Positions 18,601-27,001 of a stretch of 44,533 nt of DNA are shown here, piece after piece. How positions within the stretch are numbered: the stretch's first letter is position 1; the number at the start of each line of letters is the position of its first letter. The notes beneath the pieces were generated by a model that made no database searches, was not told where the DNA came from, and worked only from the letters and a program-made list of their open reading frames with translations. The position numbers and the translations under genes were made by a program. Source of the stretch: Rhodopirellula sp. (GTDB taxonomy: Bacteria > Planctomycetota > Planctomycetia > Planctomycetales > Planctomycetaceae); NCBI GenBank assembly GCA_013203845.1, contig JABMPE010000281.1:1-44533 (forward strand), written 5' to 3'.

Positions 18601-19999
18601 TGGCGGTCCCGGTCAAATGGGCTATGTCACGAAGGGTGCGTCAGAACTCTTCGGCGAAGCGGCGATGGATTACTTCGGCCAGGTCGAACAGAAATCGGAT
18701 TACCTGACAGCGACCGGGCCGTTACAGGTCGGTCTGGAAGGCTCCGCGAATGTCACCTTCGACGATCTTCAGCAGAAGTTGATCCAGTACTCATTGGAAG
18801 GACCGGAAGATTTACGCCCGATCGCTGCGGCAAGCGTGTCCGATCCTCGGTCGGCTCAGCTTGTCGCCGTTCCTGAGCGAATCGAACCACTGATGCAGCA
18901 GGTGCATCGAGGTGCCGACGAGCCGGCTCGCCGACCGCAGTTGTCGGAGCCAATCCTGAAAATGTTTGCCACGATTACCTGGGTGATTCCCGAAAACATC
19001 GAGCAGCAACGCGAGGTCTTCGACTATCTCATGATCAAACCGGACAGGTATTTAACCGACGATGAGTTGAAGGCCATTGCCGATGCCGGTGAACGAGGCG
19101 GGTTGGAGCGAAGGCAGGAATCCAACTGGTATCTCGTCCGCAAACTGGGAGACGCCATTGGCGCTAATCCTGACCTTCATCGCGACGCCATGATCGAATT
19201 TCTGCCGAGTGACTTTTCGCATCCGCAGATTGCTCGCTTCTGGTTACCGAGTGTGGAGTGGTTGCTGACTCATAAAACGACATTGCCGGATGTCGTAACG
19301 GGCAAGCTGCCGCCGATCGATCCGCTGGAAGAAATCCGAACGCGAGCGTTGCGACTGTTTCTCGACCAGTTGACAGAGACCGCAGATGAAGACACGCGGA
19401 AGGCAGCCGTCACATTGGCTCAGAAGACGGCGCTCCGGCGAAATCCCGAAGTGCTGAACGGGCTTGCGGCGATGCTGAAATTCGAGAAAAGAGAGGATGT
19501 GAAAAACGCGGCGAAGAACGTGCTCTCGCAGAATCGTGACAACTTTGTCAAAGAGCTGGCTGAGGCCGTGAAAGAAGAAAAGCCAGCGAAGGTTGAGATC
19601 GGCAAGGATGGTCTCCCGCAGGAATTCGTCGACGACTTTGCCTACTTCCGGGATTACGTGACTCCGGAGATGAACCGCGTGCTGCGAGGCGATCAGCGAA
19701 GTTGTTTTGCCTGTCATGGCGTCCCCGGTCGAGTGCCTCCGCTCGAGTTGAACCGTCCGGACGATGCCGGTTACCTGCCGGTCGAAAAGCTGCTGGAGAA
19801 TTACCGGAAACTTCAGAAACGGGTCGACCATAACGATGTTGAGAAGAGCTTTCTGTTACGCAAACCGCTCAACGTGCAAACCGGTCAGGAAGAAGGACAC
19901 CAGGGCGGGCGACGTTATCAGCCGATGGACTCAGGCTATCTGATACTGCGGAAGTGGGTGCTGAACCAGGCAAAGCATCGAACAAAGCTTGGCGGCTGA
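15674..19999 (+). CDS. Large exported protein: PPC-like, CxxCH, QW-type alpha/alpha barrel, HEAT repeats, CxxCH
   Basis: This is a 1441-residue protein with an N-terminal signal (WIILTTLAVVLCQC). Residues about 180-340 resemble a pre-peptidase C-terminal (PPC) domain (EAEPNNSAAQAQPIDL, WLRFEFDG, YFLRVEANAPGYGLELRV). A first haem-type motif CMSCH is at Cys384. Residues about 600-710 carry squalene-cyclase/prenyltransferase-like QW motifs (IQKPDGTWGFNPG, LQHPSGYWKGQ). HEAT-like helical repeats follow from about 735 (ESPLVRFWAMIGLGV, VREAAHWGLRQTL, VKNAAKNVLSQN). A second motif CFACH at Cys1344 leads a planctomycete cytochrome C-terminal segment. The combination suggests a periplasmic electron-transfer or scaffold protein. 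It lies between the two DUF1549/DUF1501 pairs. Haem attachment is inferred only from CxxCH. Confidence 0.78.
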   Translation: MFAVRFRWIILTTLAVVLCQCRTMIFAASSNGQVGRDAGRVVTHFQSLDLDSGESAEISARITRPSSLPNNARVRVSIVAVRSREKLDDVCETVLSKVLHALDGDFFTVFTAKSAASYHIELSPEENEISLFEGNRWRELGFVDELYAAPRQVKWHDGQTVAVSVTVRRIANLASRDGSLVIEAEPNNSAAQAQPIDLRDTADDYSVQILGTSDDIEYFDNGEVGTGRGDDWLRFEFDGTEPRLLTACLTIPDQMVAARVRCYTLPVDKATVKPGELLDVGAEYEDGKNSNERVHQQAEQHRIAINRNLQPGHVYFLRVEANAPGYGLELRVVKPAPYDDPQRAVRHALYDHLGQVSSWLNNRPRGASVERRIRDTGNLLGTHCMSCHTQSGVWGPAIPFAQGYRTPNSHLFRNLTNLCYQSLRPTNELVDAANNTSLAPLDIGDGPAGTRVAGHSVVSLERFLPPRRLQSQQHLRASNFILQTADPGGINAAGPGANVGKGVVFNYAGEILFEAWQKTRNPQFFRALEDKARRTLDVDPKYTDDLAHRVEQLSRYFPQDYIAQAEQVLKLQTAQGDARPRVPSNTKRGGRVAEAKELQARITRQIAGDIARLRAIQKPDGTWGFNPGRSDGDSWNVDGDNKSEPSPTALALIALQAAGFGPDDPTVQKGVQGLLRLQHPSGYWKGQSQTGFVSTGYALHALSRLFPVEPAKYSVDDFAMASNETLPETIDRIRRASILDEPNLLPVLVEAARHESPLVRFWAMIGLGVRHSDIGVKPLVAGLGDIAKPVREAAHWGLRQTLIDDRGWEETMAACESNDDYVREAAARTLIMRVDGVLPGMSVEWNDLTAAIANSMNADSHPAVRATAMRAAWNWWIWNPPVRKDINLAWIDLLQRPETNALVENSIRYQSQALFIANGHKANSSSTHQYKELGELIAQLEKRLESPEQDEPLTAHRLARRLVGIGATYYNNSGGDGGPGQMGYVTKGASELFGEAAMDYFGQVEQKSDYLTATGPLQVGLEGSANVTFDDLQQKLIQYSLEGPEDLRPIAAASVSDPRSAQLVAVPERIEPLMQQVHRGADEPARRPQLSEPILKMFATITWVIPENIEQQREVFDYLMIKPDRYLTDDELKAIADAGERGGLERRQESNWYLVRKLGDAIGANPDLHRDAMIEFLPSDFSHPQIARFWLPSVEWLLTHKTTLPDVVTGKLPPIDPLEEIRTRALRLFLDQLTETADEDTRKAAVTLAQKTALRRNPEVLNGLAAMLKFEKREDVKNAAKNVLSQNRDNFVKELAEAVKEEKPAKVEIGKDGLPQEFVDDFAYFRDYVTPEMNRVLRGDQRSCFACHGVPGRVPPLELNRPDDAGYLPVEKLLENYRKLQKRVDHNDVEKSFLLRKPLNVQTGQEEGHQGGRRYQPMDSGYLILRKWVLNQAKHRTKLGG

Positions 20000-20185
20000 G
20001 CGGCGGATTGAACTGCGTAAGCCTGTTCCAGCCATATGCTGAACTAAGGGCTTACTGATCCTGTCGGCGTTCCCCTCGGCACTCCCGCGTTGCTTCTGAA
20101 TTCAGGCGTCCGCCGATAAATTGGAGGCTGATTGATCGCCACTCGGCAACGTCTGACTCCAGAACTGATGAATGGAACGAGCGTG

Positions 20186-23100
20186 ATGACGAGGCACTCT
20201 GATCGAACAACCGCGTTGTCTGTGGTTCGACTTGTGATCTTCGCGGCAGCTTGCGCGGGTTTTGCCAGGCAAAGTTCAGCGGAAGACGCGGTCGACTTCA
20301 GTCGGGATATTCGGCCGCTGCTCTCAGGAAAATGTTTCGCCTGCCACGGGCCGGATGAAGAAACCCGCGAGGCCGATCTGCGACTCGACTTGCCTGAATC
20401 GGCGACCGGCGCAGGCGCGGACAAGGGAGCCATCGTCCCCGGCAAACCTGACCAGAGTGAGTTCGTCCGCCGAATTCTTTCCAACGATCCTGACGAACAA
20501 ATGCCGCCTCGCTCATCAAACAAGTCGCTCAACGCCGACCAGAAGCAGTTACTGATTCGGTGGATCAAATCCGGGGCGAAGTACGAACGTCACTGGTCGT
20601 TCATTCCGCCCGTTCGCTCGCCGCTGCCGAAAGTCGCCGCGGCGGAATGGTCATTCAATGAAATCGATCGGTTCATTCTGGCCCGACTTGAAGCCGCAGG
20701 GCTGGCACCGTCGGTCGCCGCCGATTCGCAGACCTTGGTCCGGCGAGTGTTTCTCGACCTGATCGGAATTCCGCCGACGCCGGAAGAAGCGGATCACTGG
20801 GTCGCTCGCCTGACTGATCGCGAGGGTCGATTCAGCAACGCCGCGTACGCAGAACTGGTCGACCACCTGCTGGCGTTGCCTCAGTACGGTGAACGCTGGG
20901 CTCGACGCTGGCTGGACCTCGCTCGCTACGCCGACACCAACGGCTATGAAAAAGACCGCGACCGTACGATGTGGCCGTATCGTGACTGGGTGATTCGAGC
21001 GTTGAATGCGGACATGCCTTTCGATCAGTTTACGATCGAGCAGGTGGCCGGGGACATGCTGCCCAACGCGACGATCGACCAGCGAATCGCGACGGGATTT
21101 CATCGCAACACGATGCTCAACGAAGAAGGCGGTATCGATCCGCTGGAATTTCGTTTTTATGCCATGACCGACCGCGTCGCGACGACGGGAACCACCTGGC
21201 TGGGACTCACCACCGGCTGCTGCCAGTGCCACACTCACAAGTATGACCCGATCACTCAGCGGGATTACTACGGGCTAATGGCGTTTCTGAACAACGCCGA
21301 CGAACCCGATCTGAATCTTCCCGATCCCGCTGCCGAGCAACGCTACCAGAAGAATCTCGCAGCGGCTGACCGACTGCTCGCCGAACTGCCACAGCACTGG
21401 CCGAGCAAGAACCCCGAAAGCCGCGAGTCAGCCGTTGAAGAAGCGTTTCATGACTGGCTGACCACGGAACGGCAGCAGGCGGTCGACTGGCAGGTGATGC
21501 GTCCTTCCGGTCTGAAATCGAACCTTCCACATTTGACCGTTGAGGACGACGGCTCCGTTTTCGCGTCCGGAGACACGACCAAGTTCGACACCTACGAAAT
21601 CCGCTTCAGCGACGTCCCCGCTGGCGTGACAGCGATTCGACTCGAAGCGCTTCCCGATGACCGGCTGCCGGCACACGGTCCAGGCTCGACTTACTACGAA
21701 GGTCGCAAGGGCGATTTCTTCCTCAACGAGTTTGTGCTTTCACTGGACGGCGAACCGGTTCCGATCAAATCGGCTTCTCACAGTTACGCGAAGAATCAGT
21801 TCGGCAGTAATCCCGTCGGCGCCCAGTTGACAATCGACGGTGACTTTCAAACCGGATGGTCAGCAGCCGGTCGCCCCGGCGAACGCAGCGTCGCCGTCTA
21901 TGTACTTGATCAGCCGCTGGCCACTGGCGAGAGCCTTAACCTGAAGATGACGTTCGGTCGTCACTTCGCCAGCTCGTTTGGACGCTTTCGACTTTCGGCA
22001 GCCACGACTGACAATGAAGTGCTGGCCAATGATCGTCTCGACGACATCGAGCGTTTGTTGAAACTCCAGGACGATCAACTGAACGACGATCAACGACAGC
22101 AGTTGAAACACGAGTTCCTGCTCAACGCACCGCCGCTTGAGAAACACTCAAAAAAGATCCGGGAACTGAGACGACGACCGGCATCCATCGAAGTGCCGGT
22201 CCTGTCTGAGCGACCGGTTGAGAATCCTCGCCCTACGTTTCTGCACAACCGAGGTGAGTACCTGCAGCCGAAAGACCGCGTCGAAGCCAGAGTTCCAGCG
22301 GCACTCCATGCGTTTCCTGACAACGTCCCGAAGAATCGACTCGAATTCGCCCGGTGGCTGGTTTCACGGGACAACCCACTGACAGCGAGAGTCGTCGTCA
22401 ATCGTCACTGGGCGGCGTTCTTTGGAACGGGCATGGTGAAAACCCTGGACGACTTCGGGATGCAGGGAGATACGCCGTCACATCCACAATTACTCGACTG
22501 GCTGGCTGTTTCGTTCATGGACAACGGCTGGTCGATCAAGCAGCTCCATCGCAAAATCGTACTCAGCTCAACGTATCGTCAAAGTTCGAACGTCGGCCCA
22601 ACCTTGCCGACGCCGGGGTTCAATGCGAAGTCTGGACTCGCAGCGAAGACGGAATTGTCTCCCACCCACCTGCTGGCCCGTTTTCCGCGAACACGACTTG
22701 AGGCGGAAATCATCCGCGACGTCGTCCTGAAATCGGCGGGGCTGTTGTCGTTGAAGCAGGGTGGCCCGCCCGTGCGACCTCCGCAGCCGGATGGCGTCAG
22801 CGAAGCGGCTTATGGTCGGCCAGACTGGAAAGCCAGCACCGGCGAAGACCGGCATCGCCGCAGCGTTTACACCTACCAGAAACGCACGGCCCCGTTCGCC
22901 ATGCTGGCGGCTTTTGATGCTCCCAGTGGCGAAGCCTGTGTGGCGCGGCGCGATGTTTCCAACACGGCGATGCAGGCACTGACGCTGTTGAATGACGAAA
23001 TGTTTCTGGAAGCCGCCCGGGCTCTGGGAGCATCACTGGCAAAGATGCCGGACAGCGACGTGTCGCGTATCGAGTCAGCCTTTGCACGAGTGCTGACGCG

Positions 23101-23278
23101 GTCGCCGTCTGAAACCGAAACCGCTCGGCTGCTGAAATTCGTTAAGAATCAGCGTGCACAATCCAGCAGCGAGCATCAAGCTGCACAAGCCACCAATGAA
23201 AAATCCGCTGAAATTCATATCTGGACGAACATCTCTCGAGCGTTGTTCAGCCTGGACGAAACGCTGACAAAGAATTGA
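20186..23278 (+). CDS. PSCyt1-DUF1549-DUF1553 protein
   Basis: This 1030-residue exported protein has the full planctomycete architecture. A signal peptide ([20 protein letters not shown]) is followed by a cytochrome-like PSCyt1 domain with [20 protein letters not shown] (Cys50-Cys53-His54) and [13 protein letters not shown]1549 spans about residues 155-375 ([31 protein letters not shown]) with a second motif, CCQCH, at Cys346-Cys349-His350. A lectin-like insert at about 465-595 contains FETYEIRF-type strands. DUF1553 spans about 680-950 ([20 protein letters not shown]). The start is uncertain: ATG 20186 fits the signal peptide best, ATG 20168 is possible, and TTG 20132 has a strong GGAGG at 20123-20127 but gives an over-long leader. 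The DUF1501 partner follows after 7 bases. Confidence 0.92.
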   Translation: MTRHSDRTTALSVVRLVIFAAACAGFARQSSAEDAVDFSRDIRPLLSGKCFACHGPDEETREADLRLDLPESATGAGADKGAIVPGKPDQSEFVRRILSNDPDEQMPPRSSNKSLNADQKQLLIRWIKSGAKYERHWSFIPPVRSPLPKVAAAEWSFNEIDRFILARLEAAGLAPSVAADSQTLVRRVFLDLIGIPPTPEEADHWVARLTDREGRFSNAAYAELVDHLLALPQYGERWARRWLDLARYADTNGYEKDRDRTMWPYRDWVIRALNADMPFDQFTIEQVAGDMLPNATIDQRIATGFHRNTMLNEEGGIDPLEFRFYAMTDRVATTGTTWLGLTTGCCQCHTHKYDPITQRDYYGLMAFLNNADEPDLNLPDPAAEQRYQKNLAAADRLLAELPQHWPSKNPESRESAVEEAFHDWLTTERQQAVDWQVMRPSGLKSNLPHLTVEDDGSVFASGDTTKFDTYEIRFSDVPAGVTAIRLEALPDDRLPAHGPGSTYYEGRKGDFFLNEFVLSLDGEPVPIKSASHSYAKNQFGSNPVGAQLTIDGDFQTGWSAAGRPGERSVAVYVLDQPLATGESLNLKMTFGRHFASSFGRFRLSAATTDNEVLANDRLDDIERLLKLQDDQLNDDQRQQLKHEFLLNAPPLEKHSKKIRELRRRPASIEVPVLSERPVENPRPTFLHNRGEYLQPKDRVEARVPAALHAFPDNVPKNRLEFARWLVSRDNPLTARVVVNRHWAAFFGTGMVKTLDDFGMQGDTPSHPQLLDWLAVSFMDNGWSIKQLHRKIVLSSTYRQSSNVGPTLPTPGFNAKSGLAAKTELSPTHLLARFPRTRLEAEIIRDVVLKSAGLLSLKQGGPPVRPPQPDGVSEAAYGRPDWKASTGEDRHRRSVYTYQKRTAPFAMLAAFDAPSGEACVARRDVSNTAMQALTLLNDEMFLEAARALGASLAKMPDSDVSRIESAFARVLTRSPSETETARLLKFVKNQRAQSSSEHQAAQATNEKSAEIHIWTNISRALFSLDETLTKN

Positions 23279-23285
23279 CGCACCC

Positions 23286-24755
23286 ATGAAGAATCAAATG
23301 AATCGAGCGGGTACCACTCAACGAGTTCCGACTTCGCGCCTCAACGTCGCTCGCCGCTTCTTTCTTCGCGACTGCGGCTACGGTCTCGGCAAAATGGCGC
23401 TGGCCGGCCTGCTGACGAATGGTGCAACGAGAGCCGCCCGCGGAACATCGTCAGCCGCGCCGCTCGCCGTGCGGCAACCTCATTTTCCGTCTTCCGCCAA
23501 ACGCGTGATCCAGCTTTTTATGGCCGGGGCACCCAGCCAGCTTGAGTTGTTCGATCAGAAGCCGCTGCTCAGCAAGCTGGAAGGCAGCCCGCTGCCGCCG
23601 TCCGTGATCGGTGATCAGCGTTATGCGTTTATCCGGTCCGACGCTTCGGTGCTGGGGCCGCGATTCAAATTCCGCAAACATGGCGAAAGCGGCACCGAGC
23701 TTTCCGAAGCACTGCCCCACCTGGCGAAAATCGTCGACGACATCTGCCTGGTCCGTTCCGTTCACACCGACCAGTTCAACCACGCTCCCGCTCAACTGTT
23801 CTTTAACACGGGATTTGGCCAGCCCGGTCGTCCGAGTCTGGGCTCGTGGGTGCTGTATGGTCTCGGCGCAGAGACCGAGAACCTGCCTGCCTATGTTGTA
23901 ATGACCAATTCTGGCGGCCTCAGCGGCGGCGCGGCGTTATGGTCCAGCGGATTTCTGCCGACGATTTACACCGGCACTCCATTCCGGAGTCAAGGCGATC
24001 CGGTTCTCAATGTTTCCACACCGTTGGGTATCAGCGAGGACCAGCAGCAAGCCACGTACTCGCTTATCAACGACCTGAATCGCGAACGTCTGGGCGTCGT
24101 CGGTGATCCGGAAATCGCCACGCGGATGGCATCGTTCGAGATGGCCGCCCGACTACAGACTTCCGCGCCGGAGTTAATGGACCTCAGCAGCGAAACGAAG
24201 GCGACGCTCGATCTGTACGGAGTCGATCCCGCAAAACCATCGTTCGCTCGGTCGTGCCTGCTCGCCCGACGGATGATCGAACGCGGTGTGCGATTCGCCA
24301 ATGTCTATCACAACGGCTGGGATGCTCACAGCAACGTGGAAGGCAACGTCCGCAACAATGCCAAAGCGACGGATCAGGCAACGGCGGCGCTGGTGACTGA
24401 CCTGAAACAACGAGGCCTGTTGAACGACACACTGATCGTGTGGGGCGGAGAGTTTGGTCGCACGCCGATGGTCGAAACCAATCCTGCGTTAGGACGATCG
24501 CTCGGGCGAGACCATCATCCGCAGGCATTTACTGTCTGGATGGCTGGCGGAGGAATTCGACCGGGTATGTCGCTCGGCAAAACCGACGACTTCGGTTTTA
24601 ACATTGTCGAAGATCCGGTCCACGTTCACGACCTGCAGGCCACGATGCTGCACTGCCTGGGCTTCGACCACGAACGACTCACTTATCACCATGCCGGTCG
24701 CGACTTCCGCCTGACTGACGTCCACGGCCAGGTCATCCGACAGATTCTGTCCTGA
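23286..24755 (+). CDS. DUF1501 protein (copy 2)
   Basis: This 489-residue protein has a probable twin-arginine export signal ([20 protein letters not shown]). The DUF1501 domain shows [20 protein letters not shown] near residue 72, [20 protein letters not shown] near 140, [16 protein letters not shown] near 162, [15 protein letters not shown] near 337, [13 protein letters not shown] near 384, [17 protein letters not shown] near 408 and the C-terminal [20 protein letters not shown]. It is longer than copy 1 and only distantly similar to it, so this is not a recent duplication. The 7-base spacing to the preceding DUF1549/DUF1553 gene indicates translational coupling. It ends the plus-strand run and converges on the ABC transporter gene. 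Confidence 0.92.
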   Translation: MKNQMNRAGTTQRVPTSRLNVARRFFLRDCGYGLGKMALAGLLTNGATRAARGTSSAAPLAVRQPHFPSSAKRVIQLFMAGAPSQLELFDQKPLLSKLEGSPLPPSVIGDQRYAFIRSDASVLGPRFKFRKHGESGTELSEALPHLAKIVDDICLVRSVHTDQFNHAPAQLFFNTGFGQPGRPSLGSWVLYGLGAETENLPAYVVMTNSGGLSGGAALWSSGFLPTIYTGTPFRSQGDPVLNVSTPLGISEDQQQATYSLINDLNRERLGVVGDPEIATRMASFEMAARLQTSAPELMDLSSETKATLDLYGVDPAKPSFARSCLLARRMIERGVRFANVYHNGWDAHSNVEGNVRNNAKATDQATAALVTDLKQRGLLNDTLIVWGGEFGRTPMVETNPALGRSLGRDHHPQAFTVWMAGGGIRPGMSLGKTDDFGFNIVEDPVHVHDLQATMLHCLGFDHERLTYHHAGRDFRLTDVHGQVIRQILS

Positions 24756-24793
24756 GTCGATGGTTTTGCGAATCTCGGTACAGAGTCGTCACG

Positions 24794-26698
24794 TCAGGAC
24801 TTGCCGGTCGCAGAAGCGGTCGACGTCTGGATCAGCACCATTTCGCGATACTTGCCGTCTCTGGCCATCAGCTCGGCGTGCGTGCCGATTTCCGTAATGC
24901 GGCCTTCCTCAATCACGGCGATCCGGTTCGCATGAGTAATCGTGCTGAGCCGATGTGCAATGACGAAACTCGTGCGGTTCTTCATCAACTCCATCAGACC
25001 GGCCTGAATCAACCGTTCGCTTTCGGTGTCGAGGTTACTGGTGGCTTCATCCAGAATCAGAATCTTTGGATCAGCCAACACGGCTCGAGCGATCGCGACT
25101 CGCTGTCGCTGCCCGCCGCTAAGCCTGACGCCGCGTTCGCCGATGAGTGTCTCATAAGCGTTCGGCAAACTCTCGATGAACTCCCGAATGTTCGCGACTT
25201 CGGCGGCGTGCTGAATCTGCTCCAGAGAAGCGTGTTGTCCACCGTAGCCAATGTTGTCCGCGATCGTTCCATCGAACAGGAATACATCCTGCTCGACAAT
25301 TCCCAACAGTCGACGAAAGCTCTCGATTTCAATCTCTGAAACGTCACGACCATCCAACAGTACCTGTCCCTGAGTCGGAGCGTAGAATCGCGCGACCAGA
25401 TTTGACAGCGTCGTCTTGCCGGCGCCGCTGGGTCCGACAAACGCGATCGTTTCTCCCGCCATGACGTCCAGCGACACGTCCTTCAATGCGAAGTCGTCCG
25501 AGTGCGGATAGCGGAAGCTGACACCTCGCAGCTCGATGTGACCTTTGACGTCTTCCTTTCTGACAACGATCGCATCCGCACTGGACATTTCACGCGGCTC
25601 GTCCAGCAGATCGAGAATTCGGTCCAGCCCGGACAGTCCGTTCTGCAACTGCGCCGCACTCTGCGCGAGTTCTGAAACAGGCCCCAGCATCATCAGCAGA
25701 TAGACGAGAAACATCATCAGATCACCTAGCGTGAGCACGCCGTCGAGCACTCGCCAGCCGCCGTAAACGAGCAGGATGGCACTGGCCAGAGGGATCAGCG
25801 TGGACCAGACGACTTCGATCGTGCGAGTCAGCCACCAGGCGTAAAGCTGACGACGTCCCATCAGATGATTGCCGCGCATCACGCGGTTGGTTTCGGTGCG
25901 CTGCCGACCAAAAGCCCTGACCACTCGCATTCCGCCGAACGATTCCGTGACGAGGGCGTCGACTTCTTCCCGCTGAGCTCGCACGCCACGATGTTGAGGT
26001 CGGATGCGACCGATCCAGGCTTTATGAGTCAGATAGACAATCGGCATGATCACCATCGCACCAAGCAGCAAACGCCAGTCAACCACAGACAGAATGGCCA
26101 GCGTACCGACGAGCTGCACGATCGCTCGCCACGGGTTGTAAATCAGTCCGAACAACAGATCGCCAACCGCTTCGGCATCCTGCCGAACGATGCTGGCCGC
26201 ACCGCCGGACTTCAGTTCCTGCACGCGATGCAGCGGTAGCCGGATGGCATGCTCGAACGTCCGCTTCCGCACGGCCATGCGAATCAGCATCGTGATTCGA
26301 GTCGTGTGCCATCGGCCCCAGATGTGAGCCCCCACTTTGAGAAACGACAGCAGCAGCACGCCGACAATCATGCCGACCAGCAGTGTGCGTCGATCGTGAG
26401 GCAGCCAATCCGGAAAGTTCTGCGGCAGCGGCTTATCGACCAGCAGGTAGTCGACCACAAACTTCGTCGCTGCCGGAGGAACGAGCGCCAGGCCAGTCGC
26501 CAGAGTCGCCGTCACCAGCGACATTGCCACAGCCCGGCGATGAGGGTGCAACAACTTCAGAAAGGAGCCTATCAACTCTCTCCCCGAACGCTCCCTTGCC
26601 TGAGGTTGCTTCGTGTGTGGCCCCTCGCCGACGGACTTCGTTTCTTCCTTCGTCCGTTCAAACAACCGGCGACTCGTCTCAAAGCGTCCTGGCATCAT
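24794..26698 (-). CDS. ABC exporter, fused permease and ATPase (MsbA/lipid-A exporter type)
   Basis: This 634-residue half-transporter presumably works as a homodimer in the inner membrane. Residues about 60-330 form the six-helix permease (VTATLATGLALVPPAATKFV, LVGMIVGVLLLSFLKVGAHI, LVGTLAILSVVDWRLLLGAM, LMMFLVYLLMMLGPVSELAQ). The ATPase domain has Walker A GPSGAGKT at residues 422-429, Q-loop IVEQDVFLF, signature LSGGQRQRVAIARAV, Walker B ILILDEATSNLD and H-loop IAHRLSTI, so it looks fully active. An extra hydrophilic N-terminus of about 45 residues precedes the first helix. Two adjacent ATGs (26698, 26695) follow AGAGG. The substrate is not evident; lipids or drugs are usual for the class. 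It is the only minus-strand gene between the two cytochrome clusters. Confidence 0.92.
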   Translation of the reverse strand: MMPGRFETSRRLFERTKEETKSVGEGPHTKQPQARERSGRELIGSFLKLLHPHRRAVAMSLVTATLATGLALVPPAATKFVVDYLLVDKPLPQNFPDWLPHDRRTLLVGMIVGVLLLSFLKVGAHIWGRWHTTRITMLIRMAVRKRTFEHAIRLPLHRVQELKSGGAASIVRQDAEAVGDLLFGLIYNPWRAIVQLVGTLAILSVVDWRLLLGAMVIMPIVYLTHKAWIGRIRPQHRGVRAQREEVDALVTESFGGMRVVRAFGRQRTETNRVMRGNHLMGRRQLYAWWLTRTIEVVWSTLIPLASAILLVYGGWRVLDGVLTLGDLMMFLVYLLMMLGPVSELAQSAAQLQNGLSGLDRILDLLDEPREMSSADAIVVRKEDVKGHIELRGVSFRYPHSDDFALKDVSLDVMAGETIAFVGPSGAGKTTLSNLVARFYAPTQGQVLLDGRDVSEIEIESFRRLLGIVEQDVFLFDGTIADNIGYGGQHASLEQIQHAAEVANIREFIESLPNAYETLIGERGVRLSGGQRQRVAIARAVLADPKILILDEATSNLDTESERLIQAGLMELMKNRTSFVIAHRLSTITHANRIAVIEEGRITEIGTHAELMARDGKYREMVLIQTSTASATGKS

Positions 26699-27001
26699 GC
26701 CTCTCAGTTTGCAAAATCAGGGAACCACATCACGACACCTCGCAAATCTCTTCAGAAACACAGGCTCGTTGTCGCCGCATTATTGCAGAACCACCATCCC
26801 GCGCCGACAAGGCACGAAATCTGGTGAACGATCAATCCCGACGCGACGGAAACCTGTGATTCGTGAGAGCTGGTAATGACATGCAGAAGTCGCTGCCGAT
26901 TACATCTGAGACCGTCAGTCGGTCGAATTCGCCATCCTGAAAGGTGCCGGAAACCTTCTACGAATGATTTCTGACCGAGACCAACGGTAGAATTCGCAAC
27001 T
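26699..27001. other. Divergent intergenic region, no gene seen
   Basis: These 303 bases separate the ABC exporter (minus) and the PQQ-dehydrogenase/cytochrome gene (plus), so promoters for both must lie here or close by. I see AGAGG just upstream of the exporter start but no convincing promoter hexamers, operator palindrome or small ORF. Confidence 0.35.

Noticed and set aside
20017-20055. GTAAGCC / GGCTTAC inverted repeat after the giant cytochrome-scaffold gene
   Set aside because: The seven-base stem has a 25-base loop and no T-run, so it is too weak to call a terminator.
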